From positions 2,046,001 through 2,110,000 of the forward strand of contig JAOVFP010000019.1 of assembly GCA_025738555.1 (NCBI GenBank): 64,000 bases of DNA, written 5' to 3'. A program made the position numbers and the translations under genes. This document shows, one piece after another, positions 31,235 through 43,551 of the stretch. Under the pieces are notes generated by a model that was not told the origin of the DNA, ran no database searches, and was given only the letters and a program-made list of their open reading frames with translations. This stretch comes from Cyathus striatus. Its lineage: Eukaryota; Basidiomycota; Agaricomycetes; Agaricales; Nidulariaceae. The stretch's first letter is position 1; every line of letters starts with the position of its first letter.

Positions 31235-34010
31235 ATGGGAGACACAAGTGTACCTTCTGATGAGATAGTTTACCTTATAGGTCTAAATTCAAAAGTAGAT
31301 TTGGTATCTAGTATGTCGCTTTACTACTTCACATCCCAAGTTCTCACTTTTACATAACAGTTGCCGCTATAACTTCCCTTGTGTATGACATCGTTTACAG
31401 CTTTTCGGATGAGGTTAGTATCATATTACAATTATTCATTTATTTTCGACACAAAAATCGATTTTGCTGTGATTCTGCAGGTGAAATACATCTGGTGGTG
31501 AGCTGACACATGTTCTTTTGCTGTATATTTCATGGCATACTAGTCATTTCCAATGGGCCGTCAACTTTTCGAGTTACTGGTAACTCGAATGGAACTCGAC
31601 TGACACTTAAGTGAAACTTAACTTAGGAACTTAACTTGTAACTCGAATATGTAAATTATCTTGATTTGTATGGTTTATGACAGACATTTCCTCACCTCTA
31701 TGGATCACTAAATTGTTGCGCGCTCACCATTGCGCCTCGCGGTCGTTATTTCCCACGCCCTGGATGTTGATTCTATTTTTTGATGCCACTCGGCGCTCTC
31801 CATCAAATTAATTAATGTGCGCCGCGCGCTGTTTTCTATGGCGCATTTGATCGCGTACATATCGCTCATCATTGTCACACACAGTGAGCAACTAGTATTC
31901 TCATTTATGGTCGAGTTTTTGAGTATTTCATACCAATTTTTGCGAGCACCTATATATATTAAATACTTCCACAGTGCAGATAAATCATAGATGAATATTA
32001 TATGAGAACCTGAGATTATTATTATGCATTTTAAATTTTATGAAGGCACAGTGCACTATATTTATGAAACTAATAATATATTATATCCTAAATAATGTAC
32101 TTCTTGTTATATTAAAAAAATAATGAGAAGAGTGCAAAAAATGAGTGAGGAATGCACAAAATGAATGCTCACTGTTGAGCACAGCGGTGGAAGAAGCGCA
32201 ACACCACCATCAATGCATCAGAAGCAAGTGGAATGATTGGGGATTTGATAGATGATGTGATGGCGCTACTTTTACACATCCGCGGTGGCAGGGGTGGGTG
32301 TGGGAAACAACGAGCTAAGGGATCGCGACAACAATGAGTACAATCATAAAGTATGGGTTTTTTGTTATGGAACTTGAGGAACTTAAGTTAGACACTCGAA
32401 GGGAACTTAAGTGGAACTCAAATGGAACTCAACTCAAATTCGAGTGGAGTCAAGTGGCATTTATCACTTGAAGGTAACTTGATGGTAACTTAAGTGACAC
32501 TTGAATTTAGCATAAGTGAGGAACTTAACTCAACTCGACTAACACTCGAAAAAAATTATAAGCGAGAAACTTGACTCAACTCGATAGAACTTAACTTTCA
32601 CTCAAAAAAAATAAGCGAGAAACTCGACTCCACTCGATGGAACTTAACTTTTGCTAAAAAAAATAAGCAAGAAACTTAACTTTATGCTAGGGAACTTAAC
32701 TTTTACTTGAAAAATAAGCAAGTTCTACAATTGTATTGTATGAAGTGCCCTACAATAATACATACAGTAGTTTGTGTTATTTCCAGCCCCCCCGCCCATT
32801 CTTTCCCATGCCTATAATTCAATGTTTACTCATTTCCCATTAATTTGTGCATCCTCATTGTTGCGCGCACCTCCGCTCATAATTTCCCACGCTTCCGCTT
32901 AACATATCGCGCCTATATACTTTCGCGCTCAATGTTTCCTACACTCTGCTCATTGTCACCCATACCTCCACTCACAATGGCATGTGAAACAGCCAAGGAC
33001 AGTATGTTTGCCATCACGCACTATTGATGCGCGCATCAGCAAAAGCCGTTAACTCCGGAATCCCTCTAGCCGAGCGCGTACCCACACAAGCGCGTGTCCT
33101 GGCGCATGTACTGAAATAGTACCAATGCTGCAGCAGTGGCTGCACCTCTGAAACAAGGTGTAGCCGCATGATTTTGCATATGGAAGGCATTACATATCTC
33201 CCAGGAATTATCAATAGTATTGTCAGTAGCCTATTTATGCTATCTACTTATACTGTACAGCCAAATCAAAGTATAATATATAAGTAGTTTAGAATAGCTA
33301 GAGTAAGGTAAGCACCACCCAAGCTGTACTTCTGTTCTCAAAGTAGAGTAACATTCTGAAATCAGTATCTGAATTTTTTATTAGAATTTGAAGTACTGAG
33401 TACTATTTAATTGAATTGAATATTGGTTATTGAGTTTTTGAACTAGTACCGCAATTGAAGTATTAAAATCAAGTCTTAGAAAGCAAACTATAGTTTTTAA
33501 CTCATTATATTTCATTATTGCAACCCAGATACCCTTCGTACTAAATATAACTAACGTAATTACCTATTTTATGTTGGTGGTGCTACTACTGACATAATAA
33601 AGTACATCTAAAAGTTAGTCGTATCAGAACTTAACTTTGACTCGAAATAATTAAAGGGAACTAGACTTTCATTCAAAAAAAAAATAAGACAGGAACTTAA
33701 GTTTACTCGAGGGAACTCGACTTTCACCAAAAAAAAATAAGCAAGGAACTTAAGTCCACTCGAGGGAACTCAACTTTCACCAAAATAAAAAAGTGGGGAA
33801 CTCGAGTCCACTCGAAATAAGAAATGGCCACTTGAGGTAACTTAACTTTGACTCGAAAAAGTTAAGCAAGCTCAAAAGTGGAACTCGACTATAACTCAAG
33901 TGTAACTTAACTTTAACTCGAAAAACTTAACTGGAACTCGAAAAGTTAGCAGCCCATTTCCAATAGGGGTATGAAATGGTCAAACACCAAGATTCTTTAT
34001 ATCATCGCAC
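31235..34010 (+). pseudogene. DUF6533-type membrane protein N-terminus, split by an insertion
   Basis: MGDTSVPSDEIVYLIG begins at 31235. After introns, VAAITSLVYDIVYSFSDE and VKYIWW follow (to about 31500), then, beyond the 2.4-kb insert, MKWSNTKILYII (33970-34008). A hydrophobic helix ending in D(E)VKYIW followed by KWSxxKxLYI is the signature of the N-terminal DUF6533 domain of agaricomycete seven-helix membrane proteins. The insert lies in the intron after KYIWW. After 34010 the gene is lost at the edge of the CACTA-like element. Function unknown. Confidence 0.45.
31555..33955. mobile_element. 2.4-kb non-autonomous element with ACTCGA/ACTTAA repeats, 9-bp duplication
   Basis: Begins GGGCCGTCAACTTTTCGAG and ends with its inverse, CTCGAAAAGTTAGCAGCCC. 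The target duplication ATTTCCAAT lies at 31546-31554 and 33956-33964. Both sides carry many short tandem motifs of the form ggaacttaactttcactcga. No transposase found. A 9-10 bp target duplication fits Mutator-like elements better than hAT (8 bp), but the family is not proven. Second copy at 39003-43551. Confidence 0.8.
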
Positions 34011-34269
34011 AAAGCTGAGTACTACCGAGTATACTACAATCCGAACAATCTGAGCATATCCGTGTGGATTCGCGCTAGTACGAGGAAGGAAAGGAAGAGC
34101 TTATTAATAAATTTCGCACCAATGTGTCAAGAAAGTGCATGTTGTGCAGATAACAAGAAATAAGCGAGTGCCACAAAAACATGAGCTGGTGAAAATCTTC
34201 AGGTAACGTTTGAGGTGAAGAACGACAGAGTGAACTAGAGCGTAAAGCTATGTTGTTTTCGATAGGGCC

Positions 34270-35508
34270 TTATATTCCTAGGGTGTAGCGTGAGTTAATA
34301 GTACATGAATAGAAATCCAACTTGCTGCTTTTATCAGATCTGGAACAAGGGTATTCCAAACGATCTTGTATTCCTCCACAGTCGTATTGGGATGAAGCTT
34401 TATATAATCTTGTGCATATAGGTTTCTGTTGAACGCTCATAAAAGACTGTGAATTAAGAGAGATAAGTACTTCCCTGGGAGTGCGTGCATTAGTTGGCTT
34501 CATGAGCTTCCTCTTTCCTGATGTCGACATATCTAAGGAAATGTTTGGGAATTTGAAAGCGTCATTAGTGGACGCAGAGGCTACTGCAATAGTAGACAAA
34601 GATGGCGTGAGTGTGAGTGTGGGTGGTGCGGGCACCAAGGACACAGCCTCAGGTGGCAGTGCAGTTGCAGACACGGGAGCGGTGACCTGTACAGGTGTAT
34701 TAGAAGCAGGAACCGGTGCAGGTGCTGCACCTAGGTCTAATGCAGGCGTAGACACCACGGGAACTGGTGCATAAACCGCCATAGAAGACCCGGGCGCCTG
34801 TGCAGATGGCGCAGTGGAAGACCCAGGCGCCAGTGCAGATGGCATAGTGGGAGACCTGGGCACCGGTGCGGATGGCGCGGTGGAAGACCCAAGCGCTGGT
34901 GCAGATGGCGCGGTGGAAGACCCAGGCGCCAGTGCAGATGGCATAGTGGGAGACCCGGGCGCCGGTGCAGATGGTGCGGTGGAAGACCCAAACGCTGGTG
35001 CAGATGGCGCGGTGGAAGACCCAGGCGCTGGTGCAGATGGCGCAGTGGAAGACGGTGCAGATGGCGCGGTGGAAGACCCAGGCGCTAGTGCAGATGGCAC
35101 GATGGAAGGCCCGGGCACTGGTATGGATGGTGCGGTAGATGATGCGGGCACTAGTGCAGATGGCACAGTAGATGATGCGGGCACTGGTGCAGATGACGTG
35201 ATAGGCACCAGTGCAGATGGCACCGCAAAAGACACGGGTGCGGGTGCAGATGCAGGCGTTGATAATACGGGTACAGGTGCGAGCGAAGATGATGTGGGTA
35301 CCACAGCTTGTAAGACTGAGCCTGAAGTCGCCAATGGCGCTACAGGTGGAATGTTCAGGCCAAGGCTAGAATAATTAACGAATGTTGTGAAAGTACTCAT
35401 GGCACTCACAGTGGGTTGCGCTGTAATAAAGTTGAGAAATAAATGAGTGTACAAATAAAAAATAGATAATAAATGTACGCGGTGTGGTCGTGGGGAGTGT
35501 CGTTCCAA
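34270..35508 (-). CDS. Pro/Ser/Ala-rich repeat protein of the CACTA-like element
   Basis: 412 aa as an uninterrupted frame; the true start may be the internal MSTFTTFVNYSSLG (about residue 37). Residues 120-240 are 11-residue repeats of the type GSSTAPSAPAP, encoded by a 33-bp minisatellite. The rest is low-complexity Pro/Val/Ala up to a short basic segment, SGKRKLMKPTNARTPRE, near residue 330. No known domain. It follows the NLS gene in the same direction, so it is likely a third component of the transposon, analogous in position only to accessory genes of En/Spm elements. Confidence 0.45.
   Translation of the reverse strand: MERHSPRPHRVHLLSIFYLYTHLFLNFITAQPTVSAMSTFTTFVNYSSLGLNIPPVAPLATSGSVLQAVVPTSSSLAPVPVLSTPASAPAPVSFAVPSALVPITSSAPVPASSTVPSALVPASSTAPSIPVPGPSIVPSALAPGSSTAPSAPSSTAPSAPAPGSSTAPSAPAFGSSTAPSAPAPGSPTMPSALAPGSSTAPSAPALGSSTAPSAPVPRSPTMPSALAPGSSTAPSAQAPGSSMAVYAPVPVVSTPALDLGAAPAPVPASNTPVQVTAPVSATALPPEAVSLVPAPPTLTLTPSLSTIAVASASTNDAFKFPNISLDMSTSGKRKLMKPTNARTPREVLISLNSQSFMSVQQKPICTRLYKASSQYDCGGIQDRLEYPCSRSDKSSKLDFYSCTINSRYTLGI
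34790..35270. repeat. 33-bp coding minisatellite
   Basis: On the plus strand gcgccagtgcagatggc and gcggtggaagaccc alternate about 12 times. It is the source of the AP/SST repeats in the overlapping minus-strand protein. Confidence 0.85.
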
Positions 35509-35572
35509 TTTTACAGAACAGGGAACTGCATAATCTGTAGGTCATTCTGTGAGATGACATTTACAACAAAAG

Positions 35573-36731
35573 TTAAATCGCACCAGTGGTTTGAGCAAGA
35601 TGTCCAGCCATTCCACTCGATTCCCCCAAACTGCCATCAAGCTCCGTCAAGTCAATGATATCCTCAGATTTGACCTTGACCTTCGAAAGCGCAACTTTTC
35701 TCTTCTTTTTGGGTGGCTTCGCATCATGAACAGGGACCTTGTATAGGGGCTCCTCATGATCATAATCTGAAAGGCAATCGTGAAAAATAGGTTATTTGTG
35801 AGGAAACCACTGCTTACCAGCTCTAGGATTATCTCGATACCAATCCGAATACTTCACTGTTGCAAATGCCTCTGCCTTCCAATTGTTATCACAGTAGCGA
35901 AATTCAGGGAAATTCTTGTTCATCTGATCGAAGTAATAGTCCGCCACACTCTGTAGTCTTTTACCCCAAGTCCTAGGATCCTTCTTTTCATAGCGTAGCT
36001 GATTAAACACGCCACTTGCAACCTTCATGAACTCACGTCGTCGTACCTCGTCTACGACGACACCCTTCTCGTCTTCTAAGAACGATAGCCGAGAACCTTT
36101 GAAGGAGGGCGATAGGGACCAGGCTTCCCACTGTGACTTGAAGTAAAACCTGATCTGCGGGAGATCTTCCATCGAAAGCCTTCCATTCAGTACAGATGAA
36201 GCGTAGGGAGGTATTGACGATGTTGATGGTAGCGTAGTCTTGATTGATGTCATAGTAGACTGAAGAATTGATGTAAGATTTCTAAAATGCGTAAGTACGC
36301 ATACATACACGGTTAACAAACACATAAAACATACCTTTGCGCATCTAGTTCAGCTTGTAAGGCTACACTTCGTTGCCACATACGGCTGTAGGGCTCATTT
36401 CCAGAGCTCATGAGAGCGTCATGAGTAGCAGACCTAAGCAGATCAAGCTGGGCCTGCATTGTGAATTGCGACATTACAGGCCGAGATGCCTACATATTTC
36501 CAAGTCTGGTACACAATAAAAAACAAAAGAAAGACATACCGGGGAAGTTTGTTCAAACATAGACCAATTTTTCGACAAATTGGTTTGTTGATGCTGCAAT
36601 CCAGGTGCCAGTGAAGGTCCAGTCAAAGCGTTGTCGAATTCATCTGAACTTGAGTATGAGGAAGAAAAGTTATAGTTTTCTTTGTTCAAGTTATCTGAGC
36701 TGGAGAGCATAGGGCGATAGTTGAAGTCCAT
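35573..36731 (-). CDS. Nuclear companion protein of the CACTA-like element (334 aa)
   Basis: Four exons join in phase: 36731-36540, 36489-36335, 36281-35818, 35766-35573. Introns are 50, 53 and 51 nt with GT..AG ends. The central exon encodes FYFKSQWEAWSLSPSFKG, FNQLRYEKKDPRTWGKRLQS and CDNNWKAEAFATVKYSDWY. The last exon carries PPKKKRKVALSKVKVKSE, containing the exact classical nuclear localisation signal PKKKRKV, then an acidic SEDIIDLTELD segment that resembles a SUMO-interaction motif. The position after the transposase suggests a DNA-binding or targeting partner. No known domain. All exons are intact, unlike most neighbours. Confidence 0.7.
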
Positions 36732-39002
36732 AACTAACAACGGGCAGGAGAGACCCCAGGGATATCAGGAAGAGTTGGGGGGAGAAAGCGATGGCAGACC
36801 TTATAGAACCCTGTGCCCTGTATATGTGACTGCGCACAGACACAGTCATGTGACCCAATCTAAAGTCTGTGCATCGCTGTAGTACAAAGTTCACCTGCCA
36901 CCTATCATAAGAAAGAATACAGCTGCAATTATTTTAACACATAACATAGCAAAAAATAGAAGGTGTTTACATGAATATAGTATATAACGGTATTCAGAAT
37001 TGTATAGAACTTAAATAAAATTGAAACATAGATGTATTTTCAGTTCAGTTCGGTATAAATCACATCTATAAGCTATTCATAAATATCACGGTCCACATAT
37101 TCATCAGATTCAAAATCGTCCATCCCAGGCTTTTCAAGTACAAACCACAAGTTAGTAGCCTCACCTGGAAGTGAAGGCAGTGGTTGCATCGAAACAACTG
37201 AGACAATTGTATCAACTGTGATTACTCGTAAGTCTTGCAAGCCTTGGTAAGTACAAGCCCAAACAGTCTGGAATGATTCTTCTAGTAAGTCCAGATCAGG
37301 GCGTGAGTATACAGAAACCAAAGCATGTGCTTGTGGACCAGCTGGAGAAGGTACAAGAAAAAAGAACTGAATCTCGCCATATTCAATTACTCCATTCAGA
37401 TCAAGCTTAAAAGTAGCCATAAATATGTATACTGAAGCGAGAGCAGTGGAGTTCACCTTGACATTTCTGGTGATGCGAATGTTTTGTCTTGCTTTCTCCT
37501 TCTCATTCCAAGCAGACCGGCAAATTTGACCAATTGGAAGTTCCAATCGTCCCCACCTTCTTACTGTATTCAAGCCAGTAGTTCTCAATATTACTTCACC
37601 TTCAGGCCCATTTAGTTCTATAGGTATCTGGTCTCGTTTAGGGTGAAGAATATATCCATCCCCTAGATCAAATGTACCTCGAAGAACAGTGTTTTTTCTC
37701 GATGTATTCAGCTCTGGATACATAACCTTCAGTGCATTCGTTTGAGCTCGCCGTATACCACGCTGAGAAAGATTTGCAAATGGACTTGATGGTTGCTTTA
37801 CTTCTTGTCCCAGGTTACCAATAGTACGTTCAATAGTGAACTGAGTTGAATATGCACCTGGACCAACACGCATCACTTCTGGTGCAACATGAAGTAATGT
37901 GTGTATACAAGGTCGACAAAAATGAAGGCGATCAAGACGTTTTTGATAATAGAGATGCTCGTATTCTTCAACAAACTGGACCAGATGAGTATGTGCATCA
38001 AGGATTTGTTCAATTGAAATATTTCGCTGTAAAATGATCCTTACACCATGAGCAAGCCGGCAAAAATTAAGCCAGTATTTTTTAGGCAACAAAGTGTGAA
38101 AATATGCTGGGCCCAGTCCAAAGACATAGAGATAATACTCAGTTGCCTTATAACCACTGTTCAGTTTTTCAGCCGGATTGCGAGGAGGGCGATGAAAGAA
38201 TTCTGGAAAATAAGGAGTACAATTAACAATGGCCTTTCCATGCTCGGTCCAAGTATCGCCTATGAGTGTCATCCATGGCCAATCATTTTTGCTGTCTGTA
38301 CGTTCGCAAAACAGAGTTCCATGCCAAAGACCGAGTAACAGCTCAGGTATATTCAACTTTATAAGGTGCATCAAGTCCAAAACCCAGCACCGGGGAATTG
38401 GAGCCATTAGTGCCGCATCCAGACCACTGAAAATACTAGGTTTGCTTAAACCAGTGTCTTTCCGATTTTGCTTGTATTGAGTTTGGTTGTGTGACGAAAT
38501 AACAAGTGCAAGATCATGTTGATAGTCTTCTACATTTCCTGTCTGGAGGTTTCGTATATTGGTATCCGCATGATTACAGTCAGGAATTTCATCAACCTCA
38601 ACAGGACATAAATGGGCCATCGTATAGTGCCCTCTATGGGGTTTATGACGACCTCGCATCATACAACGTAAGCGACAGGCACGAGCTCCATGGTGTCCAA
38701 CTTGCCCATCAATCTCGGGCATTCCTAATGCATCTGCCATTCCCATCAAAAAGGCAACCCGAGTATGAATAAATTCTTCCTTGTAAGCATCCCAGGCACG
38801 AAAACCTTGTCCATTATTTTCTTTCTGTAGAGCTGAAACATGGTGTAAGCTGCGAAACAGAAATGAATCTATATTCTTTGGTTTGCGTGGACCTGGAATA
38901 AAGCAACCAGGTAGTACAGATTTTTTCTTGTAACTGCTATTGGGAGGAAGGTCATCAACAATCCAGATTGATATCCAGGTGTCAGAGGCCTTGTTTTGAT
39001 AC

Positions 39003-42000
39003 GGGCCGTCAACTTTTCGAGTTACCGGTAACTCGAATGGAACTCGACTGACACTTAAGTGGAACTTAACTTAGGAACTTAACTTGTAACTCGAAAATGT
39101 AAATTATCTTGATTTGTATGGTTTATGACAGACATTTCCTCACCTCTATGGATCACTAAATTATTGCGCGCTCACCATTGCGCCTCGCGGTCGTTATTTC
39201 CCACGCCCTGAATGTTGATTCTATTTTTGATATCGCTCGGCGCTCTCCATCAAATTGATCAATGTGCACCGCGCACTGTTTTCCACGGCGCATTTGATCG
39301 CGTACATATCGCTCATTATCGTCACACACAGTGAGCAACTAGTATTCTCATTTATGGTCGAGTTTTTGAGTATTTCATACCAATCTTTGCGAGCACCTAT
39401 ATATATTAAATACTTCCACAGTGCAGATAAATGATAGATGAATATTATATGAGAACCTGAGATTATTATTATGCATTTTAAATTTTATGAAGGCACAGTG
39501 CACTATATTAATGAAACTAACAATATATTATATACTAAATAATGTACTTCTTTTATATTAAAAAAATAATGAGAAGAGTGCAAAAAATGAGTGAGGAATG
39601 CACAAAATACGTGCTCACTGTTGAGCATGATGATGGAAGAAGTGCAACGCGATCACCATCAATACATCAGAAGCGGGTGGAATGATCGGGGATTTGATGG
39701 ATGATGTGATGGCGCTATTTTTACACATCCGCAGCGGCAGGGGTGGGCGTGGGAAAAAACGAGCTAAGGGATCACGACAACAATGAGCACAATCATAAAG
39801 TATGGGTTTTTTGTTATGGAACTTGAGGAACTTAAGTTAGACACTCGACTGGAACTTAAGTGGAACTCGAATAGAACTCGACTCAAATTCGAGTGGAGTT
39901 GAGTGGCATTTTCCACTCGAAGGTAACTCGATGGTAACTTACCTTCCACTCGAATTTGGCATAAGTGAAGAACTTAACTCCACTCGACTGACACTCGAAA
40001 AAATTGTAAGCGAGAAACTCGACTCCACTCGATGGAACTTAACTTTCATTAAAAAAAATAGGCGAGGAACTCGACTCCACTTGATGGAACTTAACTTTCA
40101 CTCAAATAAAATAAGCGAGAAACTTAACTTTTACTTGAAAAATAAGCAAGTTCTAAAATTGTATTGTATGGAGTACCTTACAATAACACATACAGTAGTT
40201 TGTGTTGTTTCCCGCCCCCCCGCTCACTGTTTCCCACGCATATAATTCAGTGTTTACTCATTTCCCATTAATTGCACATCCTCATTGTTGCCCGCACCTC
40301 CGCTCATAATTTCCCACACTTCCGCTTAACATATCGTGCCTACATACTTTCGTGCTCAATGTTTCCCACGCTCTGCTGCTATCATTCTGACCTCTGCTCA
40401 TTATTTCCCGCCCTCCCGCTCATAATTTCCCACGCATCCGCTTATTATTTCTGCTGTCCACTTCTGTCCGCTTCCCGCTCAGCATTTCCCACGCTTTCGC
40501 TTCTCCTTTAATTATTATTTCCTGCCTTCCCTTCCGCCCGCAATTTCATCGTTTCCTGCCCTCCTGCTTATAGTTTCCCACGCTCCCGCTTCTGCTGTTC
40601 ACTGCTGTCCGCATCTCCACTCAACACTTTCCCACGCTATCGCCTATTATTCCAACCTCTGTTCATTATTTCCCTCCCTCCCATTCGCAATTTCCCACGA
40701 ATTTCATCATTTCCCGCCCTCCCGTTCATATTTTCCCACGCTTCCGCTCTTATTTTCCCTCACAACTAATACACTTTTCTAAACAAATCACATAATCTGT
40801 ACAAAGCATGGAACATATTATAATAAAAGACTAAATACATATATAACTCGCATTTTTATAAGTTTATTTACATTAGTACTTAGTATAATATAGTCTACTA
40901 AATGTATAACAACTTATATTAAGTGATGCAAAAGATTGAAATAAAAAGAGCAAGAATTGAGCTTAAATTCAGAAAAGACTTGCTCACTGTTGAGCATGAT
41001 GAGCATTGATGATAAGGAAGAGTGTACATCAAAAATCACGGAATGTGTTGACATCGCAGTGATGAATATTTGTGTATAATAGATGTGATGGTTCAACGCT
41101 GCATGCAAACAGAAGTAAATAAAGGCAGGCAGAGTGTGTGGGAAATGTAGATGAAATCAGGTGGGGTGCGGGACAGAGCTGTGGTAGCAATAGTAGTGAT
41201 TAGCAAATAGTAGTACTAGTGATTAGTTTATAGTTATTGTATAATTAAAATTTTGAAACTTGAACTTGAAGGAACTCGAAAGGAACTCGAAAATTAGTGA
41301 GGAACTTAACTCGAGAACTCAACTTTCAGAAAAAAATTAACAAAGAACTTATGTTGACTCGAAAAACTTAACTTGAGGGAACTCGACTTACACTCACTAA
41401 AAAATTAGTAAGGAACTTAACTTAACTCGAGAGAACCCAACTTTCAGAAAAAAATTAGTGAGGAACTTAAGTCCACTCGAAAAACTTAACTTTCACTCAG
41501 ATAGTAGTACTAGTAATTAGTTTATACTTATTTTACACTTGAAATTTAGAAACTTGAACTTGAGGGAACTTGACTTACACTCACTAAAAAATTAGCGAGG
41601 AACTACTGTAGCCGACCATGAAAGTGGCCATTTCAACTTGTGCAACTGCGTGCACTTTTTCAGGTTACACTATGCCCGAAATTGTTTTGCAGATCTGAGT
41701 GCATATTATTTATTTATATATTCTGAGAGTTTCAGAATTTTAGGTGAAGTATCTAGCTCAGAATAAATTTATTTGTTACAAGGACTCCAAATTGTGGTTT
41801 ACAGGGAAACCTGCCACGCCTAGGAACTTGAATGTCCCTTGATCGCACTACAAGCTACAATAAGCTAAGACTTCTTGGGCTGCTGACAAAGCAAGCTCGG
41901 CTGCATGTGCTTCACCTGGACTGATCTGCCGAGATCTTGTCCTACTAATAGGACAATATTTCCATGATAAGGAACTTTCTGCACATAAAATTGCGATAAT

Positions 42001-43551
42001 ATGTTGTTCAGAACCTATTAAGTACTTTCCTGACTTCTTTGAAGCACGATATTTGCTCAATATTGCAAACAACTGACCGCATCTAACACCACTAAATTTG
42101 GCATAAAAATAAAGATGCTCCTCTTATGCGCTAAATAAAATCATATAAAATAAGCAAAGTACATATTCCTAAAGATAAAATCATTTATTGTAACCTCCCA
42201 AAAAATCTAAGTAAAAGGATTTCTCTATGGCCTTTGAGCTTCATGCAAATATGGGCCTGTGCAGGTGGGTAGATATCATATATGTATCAGTTGCATTCCA
42301 AATCTACAAATACTGGGACCATATCAGCGATTTCTACCACCCAGGATATCAGTACAACCAATTTATATACCTAACTGTGTTTTTATTTCAGCCTATCGTG
42401 GTGTTAAAGTGGAGGAGCAGCAGGATGATTCTTGAGACAGCGTGTGAACCATTAGCAAATTGAGGCCGCATCGACATTTTTATCACTTCTTGCTACCATA
42501 TCTTTACATACTGAGCTTAATTAGATTTAAAACTTCGTATATAAGTAGCTACAGTATATTTCTATACATATCACAAAAAATCCGAGCTCAATTTGGTGCT
42601 CTGGTCGCTCAAATCACTCGATGGCCACTTACTATAGGTGGCCACTTTCAGGGTCGGCTACAGTAAGTACACTTGAAAAACTTAGCTTCCACTCAATAAG
42701 AATAAGCGAGCTCAATAGTGGTGATACATGTTCCTCGCACTTATTTAAAAGTATTATGTTCTTTTCACAGTAGCTATGAAGCTACTTGTTTAATGTTTAT
42801 TATTATTATTCTATAATGAAGCCATTGTATCACTCATGTACACCACGAAGGACTGTACCTATGCCATCACGCGCTATTGATGCGCGCATCAGAAAGAGCC
42901 GGTAACTCCGGATCTATTTATAACAAGCGCTTACTAAAGATAGCGCATGTCCTACAATAGTACCGTGGCCGCGGCAAATATGGTGCCACTGAAACACAGT
43001 ATTAACACATGGTTTGCCACATGGAGGGTGTTCCATATCTCCCGCGTATTATCGATAGTCTTAGCAGTAGTACACTTACACTATTTACCTACACCATACA
43101 GCCGAGTCTAATTACAATATATAAGTAGTTTAGGTTAGCTAGAGGAGAGCAAGGGGCTGTCAACTTTTCAAGTTACCGATAACTCGAATGGAACTTAAGA
43201 ACTTGACTTTCACTGGAAAAATATAAGGTAGTAACTTAACTTGATCTGAGGGAACTCAACTTTCACTCAAAAAAAAAATAAGCGAGGAACTTAAGTTTAC
43301 TTGAGAGAACTCGACTTTCATCAAAAGGAAAAAAAGCAAAGAACTTAAGTCCACTCAAGGGAACTTAACTTTCACCAAAAAAAAAAATCAGGAAACTCGA
43401 GTCCACTCGAAATAAGAAAATGACCACTTGAGGTAACTTAACTTTGACTCGAAAAAGTTAAGCGAGCTCAATAGTGGAACTCGACTATAACTTAAGTGAG
43501 ACCCGACTTTAACTCGAAAAACTCGACAGGAACTCGAAAAGTTTGCAGCCC
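39003..43551. mobile_element. 4.55-kb ACTCGA/ACTTAA element inside Tnp2, 10-bp duplication
   Basis: Ends GGGCCGTCAACTTTTCGAG and the inverse of GGGCTGCAAACTTTTCGAG. Target duplication GTTTTGATAC at 38993-39002 and 43552-43561. The first 1.2 kb is collinear with 31555-32800. Near the left end lies a 22-bp perfect palindrome, TTCGAGTTACC|GGTAACTCGAA. It carries a nested TA element at 41606-42663 and, at 43154, an internal second copy of the left end (GGGCTGTCAACTTTTC), so it is composite. No transposase gene found. Confidence 0.85.
41606..42663. mobile_element. 1058-bp TA-flanked element nested in the 4.55-kb element
   Basis: Inverted ends CTGTAGCCGACCATGAAAGT and CTGTAGCCGACCCTGAAAGT, followed by ggcca on both sides: about 25 bp with one mismatch. 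Flanked by TA. The interior has only short open frames, none recognised. TA duplication and this size fit a non-autonomous Tc1/mariner-type element unrelated in TIR sequence to those at 10825 and 29352. Confidence 0.8.

Noticed and set aside
31555..33955. hAT assignment for the ACTCGA/ACTTAA elements
   Set aside because: An 8-bp duplication was considered first, but the two copies show 9 and 10 bp, respectively, and no hAT transposase is present.
34481..35374. Plus-strand frames with Gly/Ala/Asp repeats
   Set aside because: Shadow of the minus-strand Pro/Ser/Ala-rich gene. The minus-strand frame is longer, continues beyond the repeat, and shares orientation with the other two transposon genes.
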